The notes beneath the pieces were generated by a model. It worked only from the letters and a program-made list of their open reading frames with translations, had not been told where the DNA came from and searched no databases. A stretch of 64,000 nucleotides of DNA, taken from Candidatus Terasakiella magnetica. GTDB lineage: Bacteria; Pseudomonadota; Alphaproteobacteria; Rhodospirillales; Terasakiellaceae. Each line of letters begins with the position of its first letter. Position 1 is the first letter of the stretch. Shown one piece after another: positions 26,320 to 34,624 of this stretch. The stretch spans positions 1-64,000 of the forward strand of contig NZ_FLYE01000004.1 of the NCBI RefSeq assembly GCF_900093605.1, written 5' to 3'. Both the position numbers and the translations under genes were made by a program.

Positions 26320-26335
26320 TGTGACAGCTATCACT
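26320..26335. promoter_or_regulatory. CRP/FNR-family-like palindrome upstream of cpaF
   Basis: TGTGACAGCTATCACT matches TGTGA-N6-TCACA at nine of ten positions. It overlaps the cpaE stop codon and is 53 bp from the cpaF start. Overlap with a coding end makes chance or coding constraint possible. Confidence 0.5.
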
Positions 26336-27551
26336 TGGCTTTAAATATCTTGCGCCAGAAAGAGGTTTTTTCAACCTCATCTGCGCCCTTTTCAACAAAG
26401 TTGGAAAACAGGCTTTCCATGGCTTGGGCCGCTTTTGATTTGGGTGCAACTTTCATCAAGGCACTGCCTTGCATTTCCGCAGCAGCAAAGCCTTTGGCAT
26501 CATAGGGAATGGTGCAGGATAAGGTTTTCTCAATCCCTTTTTCAAACTCTTTCACGCTTAATTCACGCTCTTTATTCTCACCCGCGCGTGACGCACAAAC
26601 CATCAGGTTATCTTCAATCATATGGTCCTTGGCATAACGGGTCATGCGCAGACTATCGCGCATACCCGCCAAGGAAAGATCGCTTACCACAATCATTTTA
26701 CCAAGGCGAGAAAGCAGGTCCCCACAACGGGGCAATAAATCGCGCGGGACATCTAACACCACCAGATCATATTTTTGGCGCAACCGCTCAATAAGCAGGT
26801 CTAGTGCTTCACTTTCAAAGTGACACACGGTTGCCAAATCTGTTTCACAAGCCAAGATGCTGAAACGCTCACTCACCTTGACCATAGCACGTTCTAGAAA
26901 AAGCGAATCAATCCGGCTTGGGTTTTCTAATGCTTCACGAAAGCCTTTGCCGGGCTCTAAATCAAGGGAAAGGGCAATGGTGCCAAAATGTAAATCCATA
27001 TCCACCAGAGCAACCCTTTTGCCTTCTCGCTCAGATATATCCCATGCAAGGTTGAGCGCCGTTGCCGTTGCGCCCACCCCGCCAAGTGCACCAAAAACGG
27101 AGACCACATCGCCTTCACATTCATCTTCAGGCACAATCGGAGCTTCTTCAACTTCACAGGCACGTTCAATGGCATGGGCCAATGTCTCAGGATCAATGGG
27201 TTTAAGCAGATAATCCTCCACCCCCATATCCAAAAGGTCGCGATAAAGGCTGACGTCATTGGTTGTGCCTAAACACACAAGGCCCACACCCGCCTCACAC
27301 ACGCTTGCAAGTTCTGCAATTTTTTCAAGCGGAGCCATGCAGCCTGTCAGATCGATGACCAATAACTGCGGTGTATCAATTTCACTGAGTGTCTTAATCG
27401 CCAGATCAATCCCGCCATCAAATATCCGGTTTGTATTCCAGCCTTGCAAAGACACCACATCATTTAAAGAATGGGTTGTAATATCATCCTGTACAAAAGC
27501 CATAAACGGCTCTTGTTGATGTTGATCATTATGTTCCATGAGAGCGCTCAT
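26331..27551 (-). CDS. cpaE: CpaE/TadZ, MinD-like pilus localisation ATPase
   Basis: 406 residues. Residues about 25-125 form a degenerate receiver-like domain (DMGVEDYLLKPID). A ParA/MinD-type ATPase follows with the altered P-loop usual for CpaE (ALGGVGATATALNLAW, lacking the signature lysines), switch-like LVDMDLHFGTIALSLD and DVPRDL. CpaE/TadZ marks the pole or site where the Tad machine assembles. The start overlaps the cpaD stop by one base (TAATG). Confidence 0.93.
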   Translation of the reverse strand: MSALMEHNDQHQQEPFMAFVQDDITTHSLNDVVSLQGWNTNRIFDGGIDLAIKTLSEIDTPQLLVIDLTGCMAPLEKIAELASVCEAGVGLVCLGTTNDVSLYRDLLDMGVEDYLLKPIDPETLAHAIERACEVEEAPIVPEDECEGDVVSVFGALGGVGATATALNLAWDISEREGKRVALVDMDLHFGTIALSLDLEPGKGFREALENPSRIDSLFLERAMVKVSERFSILACETDLATVCHFESEALDLLIERLRQKYDLVVLDVPRDLLPRCGDLLSRLGKMIVVSDLSLAGMRDSLRMTRYAKDHMIEDNLMVCASRAGENKERELSVKEFEKGIEKTLSCTIPYDAKGFAAAEMQGSALMKVAPKSKAAQAMESLFSNFVEKGADEVEKTSFWRKIFKAK

Positions 27552-28174
27552 TATTCACTCCCTCCTGTAGAAGATGTTGTGCTTGCGCGGGGCTGCCCAT
27601 ATTGAATGATCGCATTAGAAAGGACTGAGGCTTGGGCAGGTGAGCTTTCACGCCCGCGCACCAGATCACGTGGATTACCAATCATCAAAGCAAGGTTTGC
27701 CGCTTGTGCGCAGCCAAAGTTTGAATGAACCTGATTGTGATAGGTGGAATTTGGCTCATCCGTCCAATCCGGGCAATTGGGCACAGATACGCTATAACGG
27801 CTTAAATTCACCTGAACCGCTTGCAGCCCTTCTTGTTTATTGCTGCCTCTCAGCTGAGGTTTAAACCCAAAGGTGCGAAAATAAGCCGCCACTTTTTTAG
27901 CACGTTTTTGAGAGATTTTGCCACCCTGTAAAGCCACAGCAATCACAATATCATCATTGCGGCTCACTTCATGTTTCATGATGAAGCTATCAATTTTTTC
28001 GCGCGCACTTGGTGATAACTGGCTGGAACCATAGCCAAAACCGACCTCAAAACGACTATCCACCTGGGTCACGACAGGTTCACGGGCTTGGCGTTGGCTT
28101 TGCATATCCTGAACGGTTTGACAGCCAGAAAGGAGGAGCGAAGCGAGAACAAACATTGGAATATATTTAGTCAT
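27551..28174 (-). CDS. cpaD: CpaD-type pilus assembly lipoprotein
   Basis: 207 residues with a lipoprotein signal (LLLSGC near residue 18). A conserved central region (VNLSRYSVSVPNCPDWTDEP) and a C-terminal CAQAANLALMIGNPRDLVRGR match the CpaD family. The first half resembles an OmpA/peptidoglycan-binding fold (LSPSAREKIDSFI). It is an outer-membrane companion of the CpaC secretin. Operon position between cpaC (14 bp upstream) and cpaE fits. Confidence 0.9.
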   Translation of the reverse strand: MTKYIPMFVLASLLLSGCQTVQDMQSQRQAREPVVTQVDSRFEVGFGYGSSQLSPSAREKIDSFIMKHEVSRNDDIVIAVALQGGKISQKRAKKVAAYFRTFGFKPQLRGSNKQEGLQAVQVNLSRYSVSVPNCPDWTDEPNSTYHNQVHSNFGCAQAANLALMIGNPRDLVRGRESSPAQASVLSNAIIQYGQPRASTTSSTGGSE

Positions 28175-28188
28175 GACATCTTCCTTTC

Positions 28189-29547
28189 TTAATTCAGTGC
28201 AAAACCAACAGGGCCGATAAGCTTGCGCCCTTTTGTATCAATGGTTAGGCCATTGCCTGCTTTTTCTTCTTGATGATATGCCCCACCGACAAAGACACGT
28301 TCCATATCATGGGGTGGTGAAAACCCATCGGTTGGCACAACGGCTTTTGCATGGGTGATGGGTTTAACCAGATAAGGCGTGATGATGATGACCAATTCAC
28401 TTTCTTCGCGCTGAAAACTGTCTGAGCGAAACAGCGTACCTAAAATGGGTAAATCACCAAGGCCGGGGAATTTATTTAAGTTATGGCCTGTTTTATTTTG
28501 AAGCAGACCTGCAACCGCAAAGCTTTGCCCACTTGCCAGTTCAACGGTGGTTTTGGTTTTGCGTGTGGTCAGGGCGGGAATGACATAGCCGTTAAGCGAA
28601 ACTGAATTGCTTTCAGAAAGGGAGCTCACTTCAGGCTCCACCTGTAAATTGATCCGCCCATCATCCAAGATCACGGGTTTAAAAGACAAGCGCACACCAT
28701 ATTCACGAAAAGTGATGGTTGGGCCGCTATCACCGGGCACCAGAATGGGGAATTCACCGCCCGCCAAGAAGCTGGCTTCTTCCCCACTCATGGCCGTCAG
28801 GTTTGGTTCAGACAAGATCGTCACCAGACCTTCATCTTCCATGGCATCAATCACACCGCTGATATCACTACTGGTCACACTTAAGGTGCTGACAGCTTGG
28901 GCAAAGGGGTTGGTTGAGGCCAATGCCAGTGATGTAACACTGCCAAAAGTGCCCATGGCGCTCCAATCAAAACCAAGGCGTTTATCCACATCGCGCGACA
29001 CTTCAGCAATACGTACACGCAAATTCACCTGATTTAGCGCATCCACACGCAAACGATTGATCACACCGGAGGTGGCGGGGCTGAAACGCTGGGCGATTTG
29101 GCGAACCTCTTCAGCCTCGCGGGCAGAATTTAAGGTGCCATCCATCACAAGAGCGCCATTGATGCTGGAAAACTGCACATTTGCATGGGGCGCCACGCGA
29201 TAAACCGCTTTTTGTAAATTTTTCAAATTATGGGTCACATCCACATCCATATTGGCAATAATGCGATCTTTGCCATCCACCGCATAAAGGGTGGTGGTGC
29301 CAACGGCCTTACCAAAAAGATAGATCAAGGTTGGGGATTTTACCTGCACATCGGCAATATCAGGATTGGCGATAAAGACCGAGGCTGCCGGGCGTGATAA
29401 ACGGATCAGGCGGCTTTTATTATGTTCCACTGCCATAGAGCGTTGCGCTTGGGGCAAAATCTCAACTGACTTTGCTTCTACTGGTGTGAAAGACACAAGG
29501 AAAGCCAGTGTGAAAAGCCGGATCATTTTTTGTAAGTTCACCATCAT
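28189..29547 (-). CDS. cpaC: CpaC/RcpA secretin of the Tad pilus
   Basis: 452 residues with an N-terminal signal peptide (LFTLAFLVSFTPVEA). The first domain is the pilus-specific N-domain (SRPAASVFIANPDIADVQVKS), followed by a BON-like part and the secretin beta-barrel region in the last 250 residues (SEPNLTAMSGEEASFLAGGEFP and VPALTTRK-type motifs, ending ELVIIITPYLVKP). It forms the outer-membrane channel for Flp fibres. It sits 11 bp after cpaB. Confidence 0.95.
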   Translation of the reverse strand: MMVNLQKMIRLFTLAFLVSFTPVEAKSVEILPQAQRSMAVEHNKSRLIRLSRPAASVFIANPDIADVQVKSPTLIYLFGKAVGTTTLYAVDGKDRIIANMDVDVTHNLKNLQKAVYRVAPHANVQFSSINGALVMDGTLNSAREAEEVRQIAQRFSPATSGVINRLRVDALNQVNLRVRIAEVSRDVDKRLGFDWSAMGTFGSVTSLALASTNPFAQAVSTLSVTSSDISGVIDAMEDEGLVTILSEPNLTAMSGEEASFLAGGEFPILVPGDSGPTITFREYGVRLSFKPVILDDGRINLQVEPEVSSLSESNSVSLNGYVIPALTTRKTKTTVELASGQSFAVAGLLQNKTGHNLNKFPGLGDLPILGTLFRSDSFQREESELVIIITPYLVKPITHAKAVVPTDGFSPPHDMERVFVGGAYHQEEKAGNGLTIDTKGRKLIGPVGFALN

Positions 29548-29557
29548 AGCCTCCTGA

Positions 29558-30484
29558 TTAAAACTTTTGAACGCTCAGGGAGCCACCACGGTGGACCTGT
29601 ACTTTGCGCGACGCACTTGCGCCTTGTTTTTTGCGTTTTTGGGCCATCGTTTGCAGATAGAAATTAAGCTGCTTATCTGTTGTCAGGCTCAATTGAGCTT
29701 TGTTTGTTTTGCGTTGAACGCCGACGGGTTGAAAAGCAATTTTATGTTCCAGTGACTGTTTTGAAACTTCTGCAATCATCAATTCTTCATCGGCGAGACT
29801 TCTTAAACTTAAAGAGAGTTTTCCCATCTGAGAGGCGAGCGCAACAATCTCTGCCTGTTTTGGCGTCACCTCAAGGGTGGCTGTTTTGGCAACCTTGGCT
29901 TGGCCTTCAGCTTGAATGGCAGACTGGTCTTTGGCAATAATGCGCACATCTTTAAGCAGGGTTTCAGTAAAGCGCATTTTCCCCTCCCCGACTTTTTGGC
30001 TCAGTGTCAGCAAAAGGTCGACCTGATCTCCGGGAAAGATAAAACCACCCACGCCTGATGTGGCACTTAAAGCAACCGAAACCGCGCGCATGCCGGGGGT
30101 GAGAACCGCAGCAAGGAAACCCTGCTCACCTTTTCTCACCATGGCTGAGGGCAATACAGGCTGACCAGCAGGAATGCGCGAGCGAATGACAGAACCGACG
30201 AAATCTTCCATAGAGACATCGCCTTTTTTCAACATACGCTCACCAATGGCATCTTCAGGCCAATCCTGCCATTCAAGTTTTTCTTTTAAGACAAAACTTC
30301 CGGCAAGAAGGTCTGTTTTTGCCACAAGGACTTTCTTATAACCAATTGCCTTGGGCGCAAGGACCTTAGGCACAGAAGCCATAATCTCAGCGCGCTCCGT
30401 TGCCAGCCAGTTTTGCGCCATCATGGCTGTCGCGCCTGCTGTTAAAAAGGCCATAACCAGTAAAATGAGAATACGAACAGACAT
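29558..30484 (-). CDS. cpaB: CpaB/RcpC pilus assembly protein
   Basis: 308 residues; one N-terminal membrane helix (ILILLVMAFLTAGATAMMA), then an SAF domain (VLVAKTDLLAGSFVLKEKL...GSVIRSRIPAGQPVL) and an RcpC-like domain (GMRAVSVALSATSGVGGFIFPGDQVDLLLT). CpaB proteins sit in the periplasm and are thought to stabilise the secretin or contact peptidoglycan. A basic C-terminal tail is present. It follows the prepilin peptidase gene by 20 bp. Confidence 0.93.
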   Translation of the reverse strand: MSVRILILLVMAFLTAGATAMMAQNWLATERAEIMASVPKVLAPKAIGYKKVLVAKTDLLAGSFVLKEKLEWQDWPEDAIGERMLKKGDVSMEDFVGSVIRSRIPAGQPVLPSAMVRKGEQGFLAAVLTPGMRAVSVALSATSGVGGFIFPGDQVDLLLTLSQKVGEGKMRFTETLLKDVRIIAKDQSAIQAEGQAKVAKTATLEVTPKQAEIVALASQMGKLSLSLRSLADEELMIAEVSKQSLEHKIAFQPVGVQRKTNKAQLSLTTDKQLNFYLQTMAQKRKKQGASASRKVQVHRGGSLSVQKF

Positions 30485-30504
30485 GATAAAGCTCCTTTTA
30501 CCCT

Positions 30505-31008
30505 TTAGAGGACAAACATTTTATAAGTGGCGAAAAGACCACCTGCGCAAATGGCAACGCCATAAGGCAGCTTGTCGGTAAGGATTTTTTCTTGGGCATT
30601 CACAAACCCCATTTGCACACAGATATAAGCACTACCGTGGCGAAGGGAGGAGGAGAGCATAAAGATCGACATGATCGCGCCCACAATGACCATTGCAAAC
30701 AAAAACGGAAAAAGCCCAAGAGGGCCAACCCATAGGCCTGTAAGGGCGATCAATTTCACATCACCACCGCCCATGATCCCGGCTGAAAACAGGCCCAGAC
30801 CGATCATGAAAAACACGAGGCCGATTACCATGCTCCAGCCGATAGAGACCTCATGAGGAGCGGTTAAAACGTAAAATGGGTAAAGGGCGATCAAGGCGAT
30901 GGAGATGAAATTTGGGATGCGATAATCATCCAGGTCTTCCAGTGCTGAGACAAGAAGAAGGGCCACAAAAGCTGCGATAATCATATTATTTATGATAACT
31001 AAACTCAT
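30505..31008 (-). CDS. cpaA: CpaA/TadV prepilin peptidase
   Basis: 167 residues, polytopic with about six hydrophobic helices. The two aspartates of the A24 aspartic peptidases are in the first loop (EDLDDYRIPN) and in GGGDVKL. It is the short form lacking the N-terminal methylase domain, as in Tad systems, and would cleave Flp pilin after the Gly in DESGATAIEYG and process TadE-like pseudopilins. Its start is about 155 bp downstream of the flp stop, past a terminator; a CRP-like palindrome lies 68 bp upstream. Confidence 0.93.
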   Translation of the reverse strand: MSLVIINNMIIAAFVALLLVSALEDLDDYRIPNFISIALIALYPFYVLTAPHEVSIGWSMVIGLVFFMIGLGLFSAGIMGGGDVKLIALTGLWVGPLGLFPFLFAMVIVGAIMSIFMLSSSLRHGSAYICVQMGFVNAQEKILTDKLPYGVAICAGGLFATYKMFVL

Positions 31009-31075
31009 AATGGCACCTATTAAATAAATTATTAACTAACTTAATTATATTAAAACAGTATTTAAAAGATAAAGA

Positions 31076-31091
31076 TGTGATACTAATCACT
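31076..31091. promoter_or_regulatory. CRP/FNR-family-like palindrome upstream of cpaA
   Basis: TGTGATACTAATCACT matches the ten-base consensus at nine positions. It lies between the flp terminator and cpaA, 68 bp before the cpaA start, where an internal promoter for the cpaA-tadC operon would be expected. Confidence 0.6.
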
Positions 31092-31113
31092 TTGTATAAA
31101 TAATATAAAAATA

Positions 31114-31140
31114 AAAAAGGATGCTAAAAGCATCCTTTTT
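31114..31140 (-). terminator. Terminator after flp
   Basis: Perfect stem AAAAAGGATGC with GCATCCTTTTT and a 5-nt loop, T-rich on the minus strand. Such a site between pilin and assembly genes allows much higher pilin expression than expression of the machine genes. Confidence 0.9.
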
Positions 31141-31162
31141 AAAAAACTATATATGAGCTGTT

Positions 31163-31393
31163 CTATTCTGTTGTCGTGGTTTCAGTTGTTGTTTCCGTTG
31201 AGGTACTGGTTGACTCACTTGTCACCGCATTATTCAATTCTGTAGAAACCCCTGTAAATGCAGTATTTAAACCTGTACCAACAAGGTTCATCCCTGTAAT
31301 AGCGACAACTGAGATCAAAGCGGCGATCAGACCATACTCAATAGCAGTAGCACCGGACTCGTCATTCCAAATATTTTTAATAGTTGCAAACAT
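31163..31393 (-). CDS. flp: Flp-type pilin with Ser/Thr/Glu-rich tail
   Basis: 76 residues. The start MFATIKNIWNDESG is followed by the Flp motif ATAIEYGLIAALISVVAI; cleavage is expected after the Gly before ATAIEYG, leaving a hydrophobic N-terminal helix with the Glu/Tyr pair typical of Flp. The C-terminal third is unusual: after LNNAVT it is composed only of S, T and E residues. The start has AAGGAGAAG as RBS. The upstream 174 bp contain two perfect CRP-type palindromes. The pilin is the structural subunit of the adhesive fibre built by the surrounding genes. Confidence 0.95.
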   Translation of the reverse strand: MFATIKNIWNDESGATAIEYGLIAALISVVAITGMNLVGTGLNTAFTGVSTELNNAVTSESTSTSTETTTETTTTE

Positions 31394-31470
31394 TGCTCTT
31401 CTCCTTGGCGAATACTTAATAAATCGTTTGATTGACTATATGTATTTAACCTTAAGTGAAAGTTATTATC

Positions 31471-31486
31471 TGTGATGACAGTCACA
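31471..31486. promoter_or_regulatory. Perfect TGTGA-N6-TCACA palindrome upstream of flp (proximal)
   Basis: TGTGATGACAGTCACA has all ten consensus bases of the CRP-type site. It lies 78 bp from the flp start codon, a workable position for activation of a promoter in between. Confidence 0.75.
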
Positions 31487-31513
31487 TCAATGTATTTTTA
31501 TTTGAACTTTACT

Positions 31514-31529
31514 TGTGACGCCTATCACA
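31514..31529. promoter_or_regulatory. Perfect TGTGA-N6-TCACA palindrome upstream of flp (distal)
   Basis: TGTGACGCCTATCACA has all ten consensus bases. It lies 43 bp (about four helical turns) from the proximal site, so two dimers could bind on the same face of DNA. Confidence 0.75.
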
Positions 31530-31567
31530 CCTATTTGATTTTTTAAGATATTTCAAATACTTCAAAG

Positions 31568-32128
31568 TCAGCTCGTCGGCCCAATACCATTGGCAATTTG
31601 ATTGGTCATAAACGCTGGATAGGTGAATACATCTGGCATTCCCATAAAACCACCGATCACTACCAAGGGCTTTTGTAGGTTTTCAACCCGCACACTCACC
31701 ATGGGGAGAATCCCGCCCGGCGTTGTTGCCTCCCCCAAACCGCTATCACTGTACGTAATACTTATATGCTCTGATTGAATAGCTGGCTGAATGGCCTGCA
31801 TCTGGGCAACCATTTCACCATAGGCAGATATATTCGCCCCTGCCCCGCTGCTGCAATTTACCCCCCCTGCTGAACTCCCCTGACACACAACACTTGATCC
31901 ACGCACAAAAGAGGATAGGTCTGCCACGGGTTCCTCTATAGCCATATAACGTGCAGCACGCCTAGTTGCTTCGCCCGTTCGATGCCATTCAAACACAATA
32001 AGAGAGACCTCAATTGCGGCAAAACTCATTAACATCAACAAAGGTAAAAAAAGCCCAAGAGAGGGCAAAACCACCCCTTTTTCATCTTTGATAAAACGTG
32101 ATTTAATGGTCCACATAGGCTTGCTCAT
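31568..32128 (-). CDS. TadE/TadF-like pseudopilin
   Basis: 186 residues. After a basic start and DEKG the hydrophobic stretch VVLPSLGLFLPLLMLMSFAAIEVSLIVFEW forms the class III prepilin-like helix of TadE/TadF proteins. The rest is a periplasmic domain with two Cys (VVCQGSS...GVNCSSG). It overlaps the preceding tadE gene by 26 bp. These minor pseudopilins are needed for Tad fibre assembly. Last gene of the tadG-tadE-tadE/F operon. Confidence 0.85.
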   Translation of the reverse strand: MSKPMWTIKSRFIKDEKGVVLPSLGLFLPLLMLMSFAAIEVSLIVFEWHRTGEATRRAARYMAIEEPVADLSSFVRGSSVVCQGSSAGGVNCSSGAGANISAYGEMVAQMQAIQPAIQSEHISITYSDSGLGEATTPGGILPMVSVRVENLQKPLVVIGGFMGMPDVFTYPAFMTNQIANGIGPTS

Positions 32129-32573
32129 GACTAAGATTAATACTGAATCCCGCCATACCGATTACATCCAGCAAACCGGGCAAAATCGGATCAAACTGTA
32201 CCGAGGCACTTAAGCGGATAACCGGCACATTATCCCCATTGAGATTATAATAAGATTGCGCCACATCCAGACTAGAAGAGCTATTGGCCCAACCAGAAGC
32301 TAGATAGGCACCGCTGCCATCAAGGGTTCCTGTTTTCACAAGATTCTCTATCACGGTTTTTGATGCAATTTCTGTTGGGTTATCAATACGTGCAGCATAA
32401 ACAGCACCTGCGCGCATGCCTTTTTCAATGGCGTTGGCCTGAAGAAATGCACGGCCCAGCTCGGCAAAACCGATAAATAACAACAACATCAAAGGGACAG
32501 CTGCGGCAAATTCCACAATCGTATCGCCCTTCTCATTGGCACGTATCTTATTTAACAAGTCGAACATTGGCAT
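32103..32573 (-). CDS. TadE-like minor pseudopilin
   Basis: 156 residues with ANEKGDTIVEFAAAVPLMLLLFIGFAELGRAF, the TadE prepilin-like motif (Gly before TIVEFA as likely cleavage site). The periplasmic part includes ARIDNPTEIA and a C-terminal strand region. It overlaps tadG by 26 bp and the next gene by 26 bp, a tightly coupled three-gene set. Confidence 0.88.
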   Translation of the reverse strand: MPMFDLLNKIRANEKGDTIVEFAAAVPLMLLLFIGFAELGRAFLQANAIEKGMRAGAVYAARIDNPTEIASKTVIENLVKTGTLDGSGAYLASGWANSSSSLDVAQSYYNLNGDNVPVIRLSASVQFDPILPGLLDVIGMAGFSINLSHEQAYVDH

Positions 32574-33924
32574 GAAAATCCGGTGTTACAGTCATTGATA
32601 AAGGACGGACAATCTCTCCATAAATGGCACCTGCGGGTGCATCGGGCACCGCTTGCGTCACAAACATTTCAAGATACCGTCCGTTGGAGGGATAGTTGTG
32701 CGAACCACGCACCTCATCGGCAATACATTGCAAAATAGCCACCTGCACAAGCCGGCGTTTGGCACCATTACTGGCAACCGTCCCTGTCGGCACCCCATCA
32801 TAAGCGGGATCATCTGCATGGCTCTCAGAAGTTGGAATATCAGCTGCTGGCGGTGTGACTTCCTCATAACCAGCAGGAAGTGACCCCTCAATAGGATAGA
32901 GGGTCAACTCCCCGTTGCGCGCAAAGACTTCACCCAGCTCGTAAAGATAAACCTGATAACGTGTGGCATCTAAAAGCTCATCAGGTAAAGGCGTGTCGTG
33001 TTTTTCAGACCAATAACTAGCTAAATCCCACGTCCCACTTCCCATTCTTTGTGCAACACCTGAAAGCACATCCCCATCTTGAGGGTAATTAATCACATTA
33101 GGTGCTGGGTTCCCCCATGAGGTTTCATATTCAAAGCGGGCATTAATACCGCTTTGCACTTTATTTGTCTTTACCCCCGGTGCGGTTCCAAGTTCCAGAC
33201 CATAACAATCTTCGGGCTGGACCGCTGCTAAAGCCGCCTCAAGGGAGTTGGCGCCAATTGACCCATCGGGCAAGGCCAACAGGCCATAATTGCCCGGTGC
33301 CCAAGCATCTCCGCCTTGGGGTGGCTTAAGCACAATTTGGCGACCGATTACATCATTGGATGACAAATCAACACTGGCATCATTTTCCCCAATATCGCAA
33401 ATCATCAAGGGTGGTGCATGGCACATATATGGGTCAGGCTGGGCAACCGCCTCTGCCCCCATGGTGGTTGAGGTCGAAACCGCACTGGCTGTTGAAATGG
33501 GTGTAAATAGATTATTGATGGTTTGCGGGGCCATATTAACATGGATGAATTTTGCATTCTCATCATCATCAGCCAGAACATAAGCGGGTGAAATTTCTTG
33601 ATAAAAAGTAACCGACTGCACAGTCAGCTCACCTTTTGTAGCACTCAGGCTTGAAGATTGAGAAATGGCATTAATCGCCATTTGAGTTGCACGATCGCGT
33701 GCACCATCGCGCCCATCAAGCTGTGCTGCCCCTGCCATCGCACCTGCATCAGCACGGTTTTGCAGCTGGGTTTTCAACACACTGGCGCGCCCCGTATCAA
33801 TCACAATCGCGCCTAATCCCAGTGCAATAACAGCAAAAGATGCCATATAAACCGCCACACTCCCGCCCTCATCACGGCGAAGTTTTTTAAACAGTTTTTC
33901 AATATGGTTCAGGTTATATTTCAT
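32548..33924 (-). CDS. tadG: TadG-like Flp pilus assembly protein
   Basis: 458 residues from the ATG at 33924, which has AGGAAG nearby; an in-frame ATG at 33957 is less likely. The N-terminal hydrophobic helix after RRDEGGSVAVYMASFAVIAL matches the TadE/G-like domain. It is followed by RADAGAMAGAAQLDG, typical of TadG. Residues 100-458 are a large periplasmic region with several Cys (YMCHAPPLMICDI). No clear von Willebrand A motif was seen. It heads the pseudopilin operon; a CRP-like palindrome lies 77 bp upstream, at the same distance as for flp. Confidence 0.85.
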   Translation of the reverse strand: MKYNLNHIEKLFKKLRRDEGGSVAVYMASFAVIALGLGAIVIDTGRASVLKTQLQNRADAGAMAGAAQLDGRDGARDRATQMAINAISQSSSLSATKGELTVQSVTFYQEISPAYVLADDDENAKFIHVNMAPQTINNLFTPISTASAVSTSTTMGAEAVAQPDPYMCHAPPLMICDIGENDASVDLSSNDVIGRQIVLKPPQGGDAWAPGNYGLLALPDGSIGANSLEAALAAVQPEDCYGLELGTAPGVKTNKVQSGINARFEYETSWGNPAPNVINYPQDGDVLSGVAQRMGSGTWDLASYWSEKHDTPLPDELLDATRYQVYLYELGEVFARNGELTLYPIEGSLPAGYEEVTPPAADIPTSESHADDPAYDGVPTGTVASNGAKRRLVQVAILQCIADEVRGSHNYPSNGRYLEMFVTQAVPDAPAGAIYGEIVRPLSMTVTPDFHANVRLVK

Positions 33925-34000
33925 CTTTCTCTTCCTAAAGGGAGGACTTGAACGCAAGACTCCGCCTATTTAAATTCTAGGTTAAGAAAGAATAAAAAGC

Positions 34001-34016
34001 TGTGATTGCTATCACT
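34001..34016. promoter_or_regulatory. CRP/FNR-family-like palindrome between tadG and tlpA
   Basis: TGTGATTGCTATCACT matches nine of ten consensus bases. It is in the divergent promoter region, 77 bp from the tadG start and 66 bp from the thioredoxin-like gene start. Confidence 0.65.
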
Positions 34017-34081
34017 TGCCCCATTCTTGACGATTTTCAAATATAGATTAGCGTCACTTGATTATATTAAGGATAATTTCA

Positions 34082-34624
34082 ATGCGCTTTGCCTCACTCT
34101 GTGTCTTTATACTTACGCTTTCTCTTAGCTTTTCAGCCCAAGCAGACAGCTTTACAGATTTAAAAGACAATATTCGCGGCTATCGAAACCTAAGCAATAC
34201 GCCCAAAGCGCCCACTGTTGAATTTACAACACAGGATGGCAAATCGGTTTTCATTGAAGATTATAAAGGCAAAACGGTTTTGCTAAACCTCTGGGCCACA
34301 TGGTGCCCGCCTTGCATCCGCGAAATGCCTGCCCTTAATGAGCTAGCTAAAGATTTTAAAGACAAAGACTTTGTTGTGCTCGCCGTTGCCACAGGGCGTC
34401 AGGGCCGCGAACAGCCTGATGCTTTTCTTAAAAAACGCGACCTCACAGACATGGTTTCCGTTCATGATAAAAAACAGGACTTCCTGCGCAAGATGGATAT
34501 TAACAACCTGCCTGTAAGCTTTCTCATTGATAAGCAAGGCCAGATGCGCGGCGGCGTGATCGGCATGACAGAATGGACAACACCAGAAGCCAAAGCAGCT
34601 CTTGAAAAAGTTCTTGCCAATTAA
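34082..34624 (+). CDS. TlpA/ResA-type periplasmic thioredoxin
   Basis: 180 residues from ATG 34082 (AAGGATA eight bases upstream); a TTG at 34058 is in frame but unlikely. The signal peptide (FASLCVFILTLSLSFSAQA) directs it to the periplasm. The active site is WCPPC in NLWATWCPPCIREMPAL, with the cis-Pro loop NNLPVSFLID. It would reduce periplasmic disulfides, for instance in cytochrome c or pilus proteins. It diverges from tadG and ends in a 4-bp overlap with the converging solute-binding gene. Confidence 0.92.
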   Translation: MRFASLCVFILTLSLSFSAQADSFTDLKDNIRGYRNLSNTPKAPTVEFTTQDGKSVFIEDYKGKTVLLNLWATWCPPCIREMPALNELAKDFKDKDFVVLAVATGRQGREQPDAFLKKRDLTDMVSVHDKKQDFLRKMDINNLPVSFLIDKQGQMRGGVIGMTEWTTPEAKAALEKVLAN

